This document shows positions 54,120 to 64,000 of a stretch of DNA of 64,000 bases, piece by piece; position 1 is the first letter of the stretch; every line of letters begins with the position of its first letter. Source of the DNA: Coenobita brevimanus (Eukaryota; Arthropoda; Malacostraca; Decapoda; Coenobitidae); the NCBI GenBank assembly GCA_032717465.1, contig CM064653.1, forward strand, positions 37,368,603 to 37,432,602. Reading direction: 5' to 3'. Position numbers and translations under genes: made by a program. The notes under the pieces are model-generated. The model worked only from the letters and a program-made list of their open reading frames with translations. It was not told where the DNA came from and ran no database searches.

Positions 54120-56000
54120 GACTGCGATATTAAATGGTTCATATGAATGAAATGGAGATCTGGAAGCTATACCGAACTGAAAACCAAGTGCATAGACAAA
54201 TATTGGGAGCTCCCGGGTATGCACAGATAGCAACATAGAGGAAAGGTTAGGATCCTTACTGATGAAATCAATATTAATAGTGAAAGGAGTGAAAATAACA
54301 AGAAAATAGAAGTGAATTAAAGAGTGAACAGATATCTACAAAAAATAAAGTTACGCCACGGAGTTGTAAACATGAAGAAGCCATAAAGAAGCAGGCATGG
54401 AGCGATTGCAGGGGTATTGTAATCGATTACGATTACTTTGCAAACTTTAGATTACGATTATGATTACCGTACAGTAAGAGTAATTGATTACGATTACGAT
54501 CACATAAGAAGTAATCATGATTACATGTACTGTTATGCACTATATAATTATGAGCACGTTTCCTTTATACTTGACATTAAGTAAATAGCTGGTTCGTTTT
54601 TAAAAGCAAAAACATCGTCCAGTAATATAAAACTGATATTTTCTAGGGATATATATCTTATATGCGAATCGTTTTAATAAGAATTGCCTGCGTATGGAAG
54701 AACATAGGGTTAAGCTTTGCAGAACCTATGGCCACTGTTATTCTGGATAAAAATATACTGTACAATGCTATGTCCAGTAAGTTGTTCCTTTTTTTTTTTT
54801 TTTTTTTTTTTTCAATACAAATGTTTTAATAATTCAAGCACCGAGACTTTTCTTCACTTTGTCCTTGACCCGTTCATTCTATTAACTTTTCTACCAACTG
54901 AGATCTTCCCAGGTGATATTACAGTATAGCTTAGGTACGATATTATATAGAAGCTTCTAAGTGAAAACCTACAATTCACTTTTTTCATATTACTTATGGA
55001 CTTTTATGATGTATATTTGCCTGACACTGAACTACTGTATTTTATTCTTGTTTTTTTTTTTTTTTTTTTTTTTATGTGTCCGACTCTGGGCAAAGGCTTC
55101 AGGGCCTATATCTCGGGGGCAGTAGCCTATCCCAAGGCCCAGTAGTCCTCCTACACCTCCACATGAGTATTTGTGGAAGAATAACTTATCTGGGGCCTTG
55201 TAATCGTAAAACTAACCATGATTACGATTACAATATGAAAGTAATCGATTACGATTGCAATTACTTAAAAAAAAAAAAAAGCCTAAGTAATCGATTACGA
55301 TTACACAAAAGTCTGTCATCGATTACAATCGATTACGATTAAAGCTTACGATTACCCCATGTCTGTTAAACTGCAAACTGGGACACAAAACAATGGAACT
55401 GATCCTGCTAGATCTAGTTTTTGTATACCGGAAATTGAAGAAAATAAAAAATAAAGTGAAAGGAAAATGTCAATACACCGGCATCAGTAATGTTATATAA
55501 AAGCAGAGCTATTATGCTGCTCCTAATTGACAGATGGGATCCTTACTGATGAAATCAAGCTTAATAGTGAAAGATATGAAAATAACAAGAAAATACAAGT
55601 GGATTAAAAGGGTGAACAAATATCCATAAGAAATACAGGTAAGCCAAAGAGAAGCTGTACCCATGAGAACGAAGCCATAAAGAGGAAAACCGTAAACTGG
55701 GACAGAAAAATGGAAAATGGAACTGACTGATTATCTTGTTTTTGTAAGCCGGAAATTGACAAAAAAATAAAAAAAGTGAAAGCAAAATGTATCAATACAC
55801 CAGCATTAGTAGCGTTATACAAAGGCAGAGCAAATATGCTGCTCCAAATTGACAGAAATAGATTTACTGGAAAGAAAACAAAGTGCTGTTCATGTGGAAA
55901 TGAAGATGACACTAACGCTGCACGCACTTCCTGCTTTGTATGTCCAAAATCTATTAACGAAAAAAAAAAAAAAGGTCTCCCATGGCCATAATTATACACA
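54120..56000 (+). pseudogene. LINE ORF2 C-terminal fragment with tandem duplication
   Basis: Plus-strand pieces: VHRQILGAPGYAQIA (54,190-54,233), then LGSLLMKSILIVKGVKITRK (about 54,250-54,310), both typical of the region after RT in some arthropod LINEs. The segment GGATCCTTACTGATGAAATC onward is repeated from 55,538. The final part has LYKGRANMLLQIDRNRFTGK and a Cys pair (CCSCG, 55,890-55,905) as in zf-RVT-like tails. A hAT-like element interrupts the first duplicate. Confidence 0.6.
54390..55372. mobile_element. hAT-like nonautonomous element rich in GTAATCG repeats
   Basis: Left end CAGGCATGG (54,393), then GGGTATTGTAATCGATTACG. Right end reads ...TTACGATTACCCCATGTCTG, inverted. Dense GTAATCGATTACGATTAC motifs occupy both subterminal regions (54,418-54,530 and 55,200-55,360). 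The centre contains a poly-T run and the 3' part of the tRNA SINE (55,078-55,170). No clear 8-bp target duplication was found, so the hAT assignment is tentative. Confidence 0.6.
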
Positions 56001-56575
56001 GAACAAAGATAACTGGATATATAACTTCGTGCATAAATTTTTAGCAACATGTTATTTCCGCATAATCTGAGTGTCATTAACGAATTATACAATCTTTATT
56101 AATAAATATTCCCGCAGAATCTGAGTGTCATAAATGAATTTATGAAGGTCTTTACCAAATGGGTGTGGCGATTTCACCTTTATTATAACACTCATGATCT
56201 CAAGGTAGATAATTTTGGTACATATGCAACACAGATAATTAACCGTTGAACTGTGACTGCAAGAAAAAAGTGACTGGAAAAACATTTTTTTTTTTAAGGG
56301 GGGGGGGGGGGTATTTAAGTAAGCGGCTTACCAACGTTATCTCAAGTTTTGTGCCATTCAACAACACTGCATGAAATACATGTGTCAGGAAGATAGTTGG
56401 ATGTCTTATCGACCTGTAGGTAACTACAGGTCGATATATGGATATATATAAATAAAGATATATATGTATGTTACAGGCAGATTGTGAAATGAGTCATTTC
56501 GTGAATTAAGATTAATTTAGTTTAGGTTTATTAAGGTTAGGTTGATCGAGGATAAGGTTAGGTTAGGTTAATTTA
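56001..56575. other. No gene seen; G-run and small palindrome
   Basis: A T-run then G-run (56,286-56,311). Perfect 12-nt palindrome arms TATCGACCTGTA / TACAGGTCGATA at 56,406-56,437. TTAGG-like degenerate tract at 56,518-56,575. Confidence 0.5.
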
Positions 56576-56584
56576 GGCTTAATA

Positions 56585-57065
56585 GAGAAGGGAACGGTAA
56601 CTTCCAGCATAAAGTCACTCCGTGCATATGACACCGGTTACTAGCAGACGTCTGCGGAATATTTTCGCATTGTAAATCCTCATCTATGGATTTCAAAAGC
56701 AAGGTTATAAAAATGCCCAGTAGCTGTGACAATCCGGGAATAATAACAGGTAACCTGTGAATCACTCATTTTAATGGGAAATATGGAATGGCCGCGGCCG
56801 TTTGGTAAAGAATTGATAACCCAACATGCATTTGAAACCCAGCTTTTAAAGATTTTACATGGACTATCATATTATAAAATTATTACCTGACAGGTGCGGC
56901 CATTCCATATTTCCTGTTTCACAGATTAGTTGTTAGTTTGCCTGGATTACTACAGCTACTGGGCGTTTTATAAACCTACCTCTGAAAGCTTAAATGAAGT
57001 TTTAGCATGCGTTAATATTCCGCCGACGTCCATCAGAAGCTGGCCATATTTAACATTCCTAACAC
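56585..57065. mobile_element. Large imperfect foldback element, ~480 bp
   Basis: The two halves are inverted. Left GGAAATATGGAATGGCCGC (56,777-56,796) pairs exactly with GCGGCCATTCCATATTTCC (56,897-56,915). Outside them, AATGCCCAGTAGCTGTGACA pairs with ACTACAGCTACTGGGCGTTT, and GACGTCTGCGGAATATTTTC with TAATATTCCGCCGACGTC. Arms of ~190 nt surround a ~100-nt AT-rich centre. No coding. Looks like a foldback MITE. Confidence 0.7.
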
Positions 57066-57189
57066 GTTTTTAAATTTTCATTTGTTAGTGGGAGCTCTCC
57101 TTCAGTCTGACCACAAATAAGCTAAAGTGAGATAATATAAGTTAATACACTACAGGATAATCAAGTCTGTAAGACAGCACTTACGTAAC

Positions 57190-57530
57190 GCAGAAAGCAC
57201 GCGCTTGGGTAAATCGTTGGGTTTAGTTTTGTTAATGGTTTCCGTCGCTCACGTGGATCTCCTCCACCCCTGTAACTCTGCCCACAACCTCCTGGGTTCA
57301 CACTGTCCATATTATGGTCACGAAAAGTCCATCCAGACACCCGACCACCTCAAAGAAAAAACTTGCAAGCCTACGAGCTCTCATACCCTGGTACTGCGTC
57401 CCAGCCGCCGCTGTCCCGCTGTGAGCTCTCCGAAATGGCGGCCTACAACTGAAGATCGCCTGGCGCAGCAAACATCCGCCACTCGCACCCGCGAAGTTTA
57501 AACCAAAATGCGCTGTCACTGATGATGTAT
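57190..57530. promoter_or_regulatory. CpG-rich patch, candidate promoter/first exon
   Basis: In an AT-rich surround, this stretch has unusually many CpG dinucleotides (for example CGCAGAAAGCACGCGC, GCGTCCCAGCCGCCGCTGTC, CGCACCCGCGAAG) and the motif AAATGGCGGC (57,433), which resembles a YY1-like site on the plus strand. Frames on both strands (57,205-57,501 and 57,298-57,519) are short and unrecognised. No TATA box. A CpG-rich transposon remnant is an alternative. Confidence 0.3.
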
Positions 57531-57689
57531 AGTGATTTTATGCGTATACAAAACATGATTTGACAAGAATTTCGGCACACAAAAATTAAAAAGAATGAGG
57601 TACGACAAAGAATTTACTAGGAATATATTCGGGATTCTTGAGGGCCGATTTTAGTTATTTCTCTAGTACCTTTGCTGGTGAAGGATAAA

Positions 57690-58095
57690 GACCCTATAGG
57701 GTTTCTAGTGAAGAATGCACTCACATGGCAGCACGTACTACCAGGAGGTGGACCTGTCTGGCTATACAAACATCCATCGGTTCCATCCCCACATCTAAAA
57801 AGGAGGACAATGAGCAGCAGAAGGGCAACTTCATTCTGCAGTCCACCAGGTTCATGTTTCAAATGAACCTGGGGCTAAAACTTATACTTTTACCTGGCCT
57901 AAGATTGCCATCTTTACACCTTCAGTATTGAGCTGTAATAAATACTAGAGAAATACTAGATTATGGTGCTAGTCGAGAAGTGCTTTGAAGTGGTTTGTAG
58001 AGCTGTAGCACTGTTCTTTTCTACCACTGAGCTTTGTGAAATAAGCTACAAAAGGACGAAAATCTGGGCCAAGTTAGTGTAAAAGAACTATATAC
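57690..58095 (+). repeat. Dispersed repeat with 'cagtccacc' and tag-2 modules in order
   Basis: AAAAAGGAGGACAATGAGCA, CTGCAGTCCACCAGGTTCAT (57,795-57,855); then tag 2, GGTGCTAGTCGAGAAGTGCT (57,965); then TTCTACCACTGAGCTTTGTG and CTGGGCCAAGTTAGTGTAAA (to 58,085). This copy shows that the modules scattered elsewhere belong to one repeat of at least ~300 bp. The 64-68-codon frames here are within the repeat. Confidence 0.65.
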
Positions 58096-58680
58096 CACCT
58101 CATCCTTCATGTCTTTTTTTTTTTTTTCAATGCTGCATCTCTGCATTTACGTCGTACTGCCATGGTAAATAGCATGTAAATATTAACATGCTACATGCAG
58201 AAATTCATTGTTAAGGTGTGCTAGAAAATCTCTTAGTCTAATGAAAATGCAGGCCAGTGAGGCATCGGTTATGGAGTGTCGGGGTGGAGGATCTATGGCA
58301 AAGGATTTTAGTCATTTACAGCTTACTTCATCTAGCTAGTTAAATGACAGGCTAAGACAAAAATATAGCTCTACGTCTTTTCCGTTGACTGTATCATACT
58401 CTAGTGACATTTGCGCTGCTAGTTTTATTTGTTATTCAATATTCTAGTCATAATATACTGTTACAACTCGGATGAAAATTTTAGGCCAAAGTTAAACATC
58501 AAAATGAATAGCCTATAGGCCACCACCAACTGGACTCAAACCCACAGATCTAACTTTTACAGTTCAAAGTTTTTCAAATGCTGGATAAATGTCTGGTAGT
58601 AGCATGACAGAAAATGAAGTCATAAGGAGTGAATTGGTCATTATATACATACATTTATAACTACAATATTCATCATTCAT
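58096..58680. other. No gene seen
   Basis: T-run (58,115-58,128) and a reversed tag-2-like piece with CTGTTACAACTCGG (58,460-58,500). Confidence 0.5.
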
Positions 58681-58870
58681 TCATTGCCAGACGCTATGTA
58701 TCCCAAACGGGGTGGCCAACGGCTTAGAGTTAATTGTTTTACAGGGAGGGGCATTAATCCTCCACCAACCCCACTTGACACGTAGGGATGCCAACAGTAT
58801 CTGGTGTTCCCAGGCGGTCACCCATCCAAGTACTAACCAGACCCAACGTTGCTTATAAACCTTTTAATAC
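58681..58870 (-). repeat. GATA-family 3' end, reversed
   Basis: ATTGCCAGACGCTATGTATC, ACGGGGTGGCCAACGGC, GGGAGGGGCATTAATCCTCC, CACTTGACACGTAGGGATG; the reverse complement of 36,955-37,075. Confidence 0.65.
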
Positions 58871-58984
58871 TTCAATCATAACCCACCTGCAGTAAAAAGG
58901 GCCCGGTAAATAGTGTGCTACTATGAACTCAACTGGCGTCATCTTGTGTTTCGATGACAACTTGGTGTGGGTAGGTCACTAACG

Positions 58985-59110
58985 CTCTGTCACTACACAC
59001 AGGGAACACGTGGATTTGGTTATATGCTTACCTTCCAGGATAGTAAGTGTTTTCCTGATTACAGGAAACCATTTGGCTTGTCAGTGCAGTCACCTACAGG
59101 TAGCCCTGCA
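58985..59110 (+). repeat. Hairpin-bearing repeat fragment
   Basis: GTTATATGCTTACC, then GTGTTTTCCTGATTACAGGA with AACCATTTGGCTTGTCA. The hairpin (about 59,047-59,073) has one arm altered at its base. Confidence 0.6.
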
Positions 59111-59264
59111 TTGAGTGAGCACATGATGGATGCCCCCAACTACTGATATCCACACACGGAAAAAAGGAGTGTAAGGTTATGGAGAGATCACCTCAAGGAA
59201 GATGACAAATTGGAGAGCTTGGTTGTATTTTGAAGGGAAAGATAGAACAAGAAGGTTAGGAGAC

Positions 59265-59474
59265 CCTTCCCCCCCCCTTCTTTTTTTTTTTTTTTTCACA
59301 TGGAAATGAAACCTGGGCAGAGAGTGACAGAAATAAGCTGCATGCTGTAGAAATTACTTTTCTTGGATCAGCTGCAAGTATAAGGAGGAGGAATTGTATC
59401 AACAACAATGAAACTTATGGGTATTATGGAATGGAAGAAAAAACAATAAGAGTGAGATGCAGATGTTACCAAGT

Positions 59475-59520
<46 letters not shown>
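59265..59520. repeat. C/T homopolymer junction and (AT)n microsatellite
   Basis: CCCCCCC followed by a T run at 59,270-59,297 and (TA)n at about 59,478-59,518. Between them a possible RT-element scrap with GAAACCTGGGCAGAGAGTGA (59,306). Confidence 0.65.
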
Positions 59521-59522
<2 letters not shown>

Positions 59523-59764
59523 GATGGTGTGGACACTGAAATATTACACAAACAGTAGATAGGGTACCAAGGGTTTAAGAGTAAGGTTGAGGGTGATATT
59601 GGTAGAGACAATCCTTATTTGGTATGGAACAAAAGAGTGAAACAGTAAATTGGTGAGAGGAGGAGTGCTTGAAAGAGCAAGAGGGATATGAGGGAAAAAG
59701 TAACCTGGAAGCAATTCTGTCATGGCCACCTCCTTTCTGGGGGTTCCCAGTAAGGATTACAGCT

Positions 59765-60140
59765 TCTGAGATCTATTCTATCTATAGTCAGACCCATTAT
59801 CCCAGAAGCGGTGACCATCTGAGTTACGTTGTCTTACGAGAAGGGAAACTAACCCTCCACCAACCCACTTGCCGACATGTAATGAATGCATATGGGTTGG
59901 TTATACGGTTACCATCCAGCACTGTAAATGGTTTCCTGGCTTACAGGAAACCATTAAGCTTGTCACTCATTGTAGAGCCACCTGACAAGGAAAGAGGAGT
60001 AATAAAGACCGACAGGAAAGATAGGAGAAACAGGGAGAGAGGAGGGCAGACACAGAAATAGAATGATAAAGGTGAAAGAAGTAGGCAGCACTACATCAAG
60101 TGAGTGGATGATGGTTGCCACCACCTACCACCACTTCTGA
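59765..60140 (+). repeat. Most complete hairpin-bearing repeat copy
   Basis: Begins with a TCTATCTATAG tail-like end and TCAGACCCATTATCCC, CCTCCACCAACCCACTTGCC, then GGTTGGTTATACGGTTACC. The hairpin is at 59,928-59,954 with perfect 11-nt arms, then AAGCCTGTCAC-like sequence, GGGAGAGAGGAGGGCAGACA and the GGCAGCACTACATCAAGTGA module, to GCCACCACCTACCACC. About 375 bp. It carries both the GATA-tail module (left, reversed) and the LINE 3' module (right). The 130-codon frame 59,669-60,061 is repeat-derived. Confidence 0.7.
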
Positions 60141-60189
60141 GAGGACGATTATGGATGTGACTTGTGTATTGTAATGTGATACATAGCAT

Positions 60190-60515
60190 TGTACCATTTA
60201 TGAAAGCTCGCACATGCTTACACACGTCGGCCTTGGTCATCAAATGGCAGTTCTCCACACTGCTTGATCTCTGGCAGCCTCCCTATTCAGTCCCTAACCC
60301 AGATGTCACACTCTGACTCTCTCCCAGGTCTTTTTCAGTCTGCCTCTCGCAAGTCTACCCTAACATTCACACTTATCACTTTCAGCACCCAAGTGTCATC
60401 CTCCATCCTCTCCACATGCCCAAACCATCTCAAGCTACCCCTGCTCATCACACCAATACACTCCAGTCCCAACCTTCCTCTCAACTCTTCGGCAGTAAAC
60501 CTAGTAGTAACTATA
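60190..60515 (-). pseudogene. RTE-type LINE 3' fragment (minus)
   Basis: The reverse complement carries a broken LRWFGHVERMEDDTWVLKV segment (60,365-60,435), the AGACTGAAAAAGACCTGGGA decay, CTGCCAGAGATCAAGCAGTG and a GACCAAGGCCGACGTGTGTA 3' end. Frames are shifted; nonfunctional. Confidence 0.78.
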
Positions 60516-60519
60516 TTTT

Positions 60520-61868
60520 CTGGAATTCAAGGAAAGTAAATGACCAGATCATATATATAATATATGTATATACAAATTTACAGATGACAGCTCAGTAACA
60601 AAATTTGTACACTTAACAATATCCTCAGTACAATGCTCTCAACAGCTCTGTTGTGGTTGCATCAATGGCCTAACCTTCAGAATGATAAGACAGGTTAAGA
60701 GGAATAATTTGTTTCAGTAGTCTGCAACCAATTAGGCAGTAACTGTTGGGGCAAATGTAACATGAAAACACAATGAAGACAATGGCACACTGATGGAAGA
60801 AAATAACAACCGATACACTGGACTAACATGGAAATTGTGAATGAACCAAAACCTAGATACACTCAACTAACAATGGCAGCAAAATAGTTTTGATACATTG
60901 TCAGTAATTGTAAAAATAAATACGAAAGAAAAACTACAGTAACCTATTAATGTACAATATTACAATGCTGACATTAACTTTAGTACATTATTTCCTTAGC
61001 TGTGTTCGATGGTAATCTTCCTCCAACCAGCCAGCATATATCTTGACACATCTTTATGCATCAGTTAATATAGTGATTATATGAACTTTGGCTTCATACA
61101 TTTGTATCTTGAGCAGGATAATTAACTTTACACTCTGAATAAACCAATACATACATAAATCTACAATATATATCTCACTCGCATTCAACCTTTGGTACAA
61201 TTCATGTTTCCCCCAGATATGTACAACCAAACCAGATGAACCGAGGTGCATGATGATAAAATGTACACAGATGGGTTCATGTTATGTACACTTTTAACTC
61301 CTCTCCTCCTAACATCTTAAAATTACACCTAGTGACAGAATCTTGAGTATACAGTATGTGTTTTTGGTCTCTAAAGATGCTGATTATGTTGTAATGGTTC
61401 GATCACAGGCCAACAATGAAGATACAATGCAAGAAGGCATATACTGTATATAAGGTGTTTCAGGAGTGCCTTAACTCAGCCATATTCATCTGGTTCCTAG
61501 GTACTGCTTTGAATCTGAGAGCATTACTGGAAGTAATATTGTGATAACTAGACTTCAATATCTACAGTACTGGGAAAAATAAACAAGGATGAACAGTCAC
61601 TCAAATGAAACAACTGACTCACTAAATTCTGAAATGAAACAACTGACTCACTAAATTCTGTGATTTTACTATCTCCTTAAGTAACTATGTATTTATGACT
61701 GATGACTTCTATGAGGATTTTGCAAGTGCAGCTCTGCTATAAATAACGGGATGTATATTAAATACAACAGTTTACAAAGTACAACCAGGAATGTAATTAA
61801 GAATTCACAGTAAAGACTATACGCATTCTAGCATCAACATCTTTAAACACTCCTTTGTCCATAAGACT
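60520..61868. other. No gene seen; may include AGAP 3' UTR
   Basis: AT-rich sequence downstream (in the minus sense) of the AGAP stop codon, so part of it is probably that gene's 3' UTR. I did not find a clear AATAAA signal on the minus strand. A 26-bp segment AATGAAACAACTGACTCACT is directly repeated at 61,605 and 61,632. Confidence 0.5.
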
Positions 61869-62138
61869 TCAGATAACACTGGCCTGAAGCTTGTCAAGAT
61901 CTGGCTTACGACTGATTGAGCCTTTTCTCCGGGGTAAAGTAGAAGGCTGTGAAGTGGAGTTGGTGGGAATTGGAAGGGTGGAGTGGGTGAGGGCACGAGT
62001 ATGTGGGGTTAGAGCAGGTGTAGTATCGATGCATCCATTCTGTTGTAGGAGCTCCACTACTTCTTTGTCTCCAGCAGACCGGGCATAAAACAGGCTGGAA
62101 CGCCCCTCAGCATCACAAATCTTCACACTGGCATTGTA
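61869..62138 (-). CDS. AGAP/centaurin-gamma-like ArfGAP, last coding exon
   Basis: AGAP proteins are Arf GTPase-activating proteins with GTPase-like, PH, ArfGAP and C-terminal ankyrin domains that act on endosome traffic. This exon starts after a good acceptor (TCTTTTACCTAG, AG at 62,139-62,140) and encodes YNASVKICDAEGRSSLFYAR, then SAGDKEVVELLQQNGC (an ankyrin repeat with the DAEGRS.LFYAR signature of AGAPs), then a Ser/Thr/Pro-rich tail with SRKPDLDKLQ, ending at the stop 61,869-61,871. Phase 0 junction with the upstream exon (LLLW|YN). AGAP1-3 paralogues cannot be separated from this part; insects have one gene, CenG1A. Confidence 0.85.
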   Translation of the reverse strand, partial: YNASVKICDAEGRSSLFYARSAGDKEVVELLQQNGCIDTTPALTPHTRALTHSTLPIPTNSTSQPSTLPRRKGSISRKPDLDKLQASVI

Positions 62139-62473
62139 CTAGGTAAAAGAAATGGCTTGTTAGAAAATAAAAGCATAAGTAGTCTTTATGAGAGAACCTA
62201 CTTAATATTCAGTATACTCACAATATCATCTTGAAAGTTATTCTGTTGAGAAGAGTGTGTTACTTCACTTCTTCCATTTATACTCCTCACAAAGCATTTT
62301 GACATTCCTCAAAAATCTCAAATATCTCATCCCCCACCAATGTTCCTCTCCTACAATCAGCAGGGCAAGTGCCAGCGAGCGGAGAGATCGAAGGCATTAG
62401 TACCGTACTTATTCCAGTTGAATGACTCACAGCACTGCAAAAGAATCAACACAAACAAATCCTGTAAATTTAC
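62139..62473 (-). other. AGAP-like gene intron (335 bp)
   Basis: Donor GTAAAT at 62,473 and acceptor AG at 62,140-62,139 on the minus strand, joining LLLW to YNASV in phase 0. Short, AT-rich; no internal repeats noticed. Confidence 0.8.
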
Positions 62474-62639
62474 CCAAAGGAGAAGCTGGACACATGGTAA
62501 GGACGGGAAACCTGCTGCCAGGTGCAGAGGCGTGCGAAGGTCTCTGTGAGGTGCCAAGAGGGTTGTTGACAGCATCTCCTGCATGAGGTAGCAGCACCGA
62601 TAACCTCTTCACATCTCCACGACACACACACTCAACAAT
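62474..62639 (-). CDS. AGAP/centaurin-gamma-like, penultimate exon (ankyrin), apparent frameshift
   Basis: Acceptor TTATATATCTGTTCAG precedes 62,639. The first frame reads IVECVCRGDVKRLSVLLPHA, then GDAVNNPLGTSQ. Near 62,542 the matching frame shifts to DLRTPLHLAAGFPSLPCVQL and LLW, then the donor GTAAAT. Both parts fit consecutive ankyrin-repeat sequence of AGAPs. The exon is 166 nt, whereas a phase-0 to phase-0 exon needs a multiple of three. A missing GA in the AGAGAC run would explain it. Real mutation, pseudogene or assembly error cannot be told apart here. Upstream PH and ArfGAP exons are outside the window. Confidence 0.8.
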
Positions 62640-63840
62640 CTGAACAGATATATAATGCTTTATGAGAAACATTACACTAACTTTACCCTTTCAATCTAAT
62701 TGGTCCCCCCCCCAAAAAAAAAAAAAAAAAAAAAACTTTACTCTTGCTGAATACAGATGATTACATTTAGGTCACGGTTGAGTGTTGAAACTACTGTGAA
62801 GGGTGAACATTCATAACAAGAAATCTCCTTTAAAGTTAATAAAATCAGTTGGAGGTAGCAAGAATACACAAATAATGCATCACATACTGAACAAGATATA
62901 ATTTTGGGAGGTAAAATTTAAATCCTGATTTCCTAATTTTAAACATATAGGTAGTTATGCCTTACTTCTCCAAACCTCAAATAACAAATCACATGGGAAT
63001 GAAAATTATATTATCACTATATACATTCCACAGTACTTTTAACAAAAGACTAAGATGTTTATCATAATGCACAGAGGTGTAAATTATGATAAACTCAAGA
63101 AATGGTCAGAAGTGCAATACTTATACATTACATGAAAAAGCCTCTCACTATGTAGCTAAATACAACTGTCACTTTACTGTACAATATAATATTCCTGTTA
63201 CATCACTACTTCGCCTGTCTACAGTCAGTATGGTCTTTAATGCTCTGAATACTAATTTCAATTTCACACAAAGTTATTCCATGTATTTACCACGATTACC
63301 TGATTACCATCAATTAAACAGTGCGGTACTGTTAACCCTGAAGTGCTATGTTCAACGATCATTTGTTTTCGAACTTGGTACGTGAAGTCCTATGTCCGAT
63401 GATCATAGTAAGGTTACAAACAACTGGAGAGCTGTATCCCCATCTCTTTTATGACATAAATGGTACCTAACCAATGGAAACTATGAGATCGGGTGGTGGA
63501 AGGCATGATCTGGCTCCTCCCCGGGGTGTGGGAAGGGACCCCCCCCTGCCATCTCTCCACCTCCCTCTGACCCATAGGATCCTGCCCTCTGTGTACCCTC
63601 CCACCCAAACTACCCCCTATACTCCCTGTAGACTGTACTGGCTGTGTGGGGCAGGCATATTCCCTTCCTTCCCATCCTCCTGATGGCCCCCCACACACCC
63701 TCCATCTCCCAGTTCCCACTTATGATGTTCCATTCTCGTTCATAGCACGGGGTGACCTCTTTTTTTTCACATTTGACAGTCGATAGTGCGGTAACCATTA
63801 GACATATGAGGGTGAAATATACATTTTCTGGTGTGTAGAA
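62640..63840. other. AGAP intron start region; no exon seen
   Basis: Probably intronic for the AGAP gene (minus). Contains a C/A run (62,706-62,735). At 63,331-63,410 there are two related pieces, TTAACCCTGAAGTGCTATG...CGATCAT and GAAGTCCTATGTCCGATGAT, perhaps a small TTAA-type repeat. A C-rich segment (63,500-63,720) gives open frames without protein-family features. Confidence 0.5.
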
Positions 63841-64000
63841 TCATCATCATCATCATCATCTTGACCTCCTTTCCCACCCTAGGGAAGGGAGAGTAGCAAC
63901 ATCCAGACAGCCCATGTCTGCCTAATCCAATGGGCCACACTTCCATTCACTCATCATTCAAGCCCCCGGAATCCTGGCTCTACCTGATACGTCCAAAACT
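63841..64000. repeat. (ATC)n plus dispersed repeat running off the edge
   Basis: (ATC)n at 63,841-63,860, then CTCCTTTCCCACCCTAGGGA, AGTAGCAACATCCAGACAGC, AATCCAATGGGCCACACTTC and AAGCCCCCGGAATCCTGGCT. Near-identical in order to 34,430-34,570. Confidence 0.75.

Noticed and set aside
55604..56092. 162-codon hydrophobic minus frame
   Set aside because: It is antisense to a LINE C-terminal fragment on the plus strand that has recognisable motifs.
61869..62639. Generic ankyrin-repeat protein
   Set aside because: The order TPLHLAA...VQLLLW|YNASVK..DAEGRS.LFYARSAG..EVVELL..NGC followed by a Ser/Pro tail fits AGAP/centaurin-gamma C-termini better than a generic ankyrin protein, though the ArfGAP domain itself is not in the window.

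Overview
The window is eukaryotic and most likely from an arthropod, probably a decapod crustacean. Reasons: a spliced animal-type gene with introns, interstitial TTAGG-like telomere motifs, tRNA-derived SINEs, many non-LTR retrotransposon remnants of a type I associate with crab and shrimp genomes, and a very high load of micro- and minisatellites. The organism call is inference. Nothing looks bacterial: there are no operons, ribosome binding sites or CRISPR arrays.

Host gene content is very low. The only confident host gene lies at the right edge on the minus strand: two 3'-terminal exons (62,474-62,639 and 61,869-62,138) of an AGAP/centaurin-gamma ArfGAP gene, encoding its last ankyrin repeats and C-terminus. 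The rest of the gene lies beyond base 64,000. The first of these exons carries an apparent frameshift. Weaker candidates are a possible exon near 8.13 kb and a CpG-rich patch at 57.2-57.5 kb.

Layout. 0-9 kb: dispersed short repeats, a hAT MITE (1,863-2,318), RTE-type LINE 3' ends, and a 35-bp satellite (4.68-5.9 kb) that begins exactly at an RTE 3' tail. 9-19 kb: a hairpin-bearing repeat, a Harbinger-like element with a MADF exon (13,799-14,780), a cluster of five foldback elements (15.9-16.7 kb) and minisatellites. 19-32 kb: three copies of a hairpin-bearing repeat (20.0-21.8 kb), a second RT-element remnant, a ~0.98-kb tandem duplication (27.1-28.9 kb), SINE pieces and a 29-bp minisatellite. 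32.3-34.4 kb: a decayed RTE-type LINE on the minus strand, interrupted by a short repeat.

34.9-50.7 kb is the most interesting part. A DNA transposon that I cannot assign to a known superfamily (34,941-37,645) encodes a protein with TDG and HGKG motifs. Next to it is a non-LTR retrotransposon whose reverse transcriptase is split by an 11.6-kb stack of nested DNA transposons: A (38,121-49,735) contains B (38,445-49,479), which contains C (38,906-43,594), which contains D and G. G is a nearly intact Tigger/pogo element whose transposase has one in-frame stop. B also holds a SINE and three elements flanked by TTAA, one of them inserted into B's own terminal repeat.

50.7-61.8 kb: AT-rich intergenic DNA with SINEs, a LINE C-terminal fragment duplicated and interrupted by a hAT-like element rich in GTAATCG, a ~480-bp foldback, more copies of the hairpin repeat and another RTE 3' end. 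61.9-64 kb: the end of the AGAP gene and repeats.
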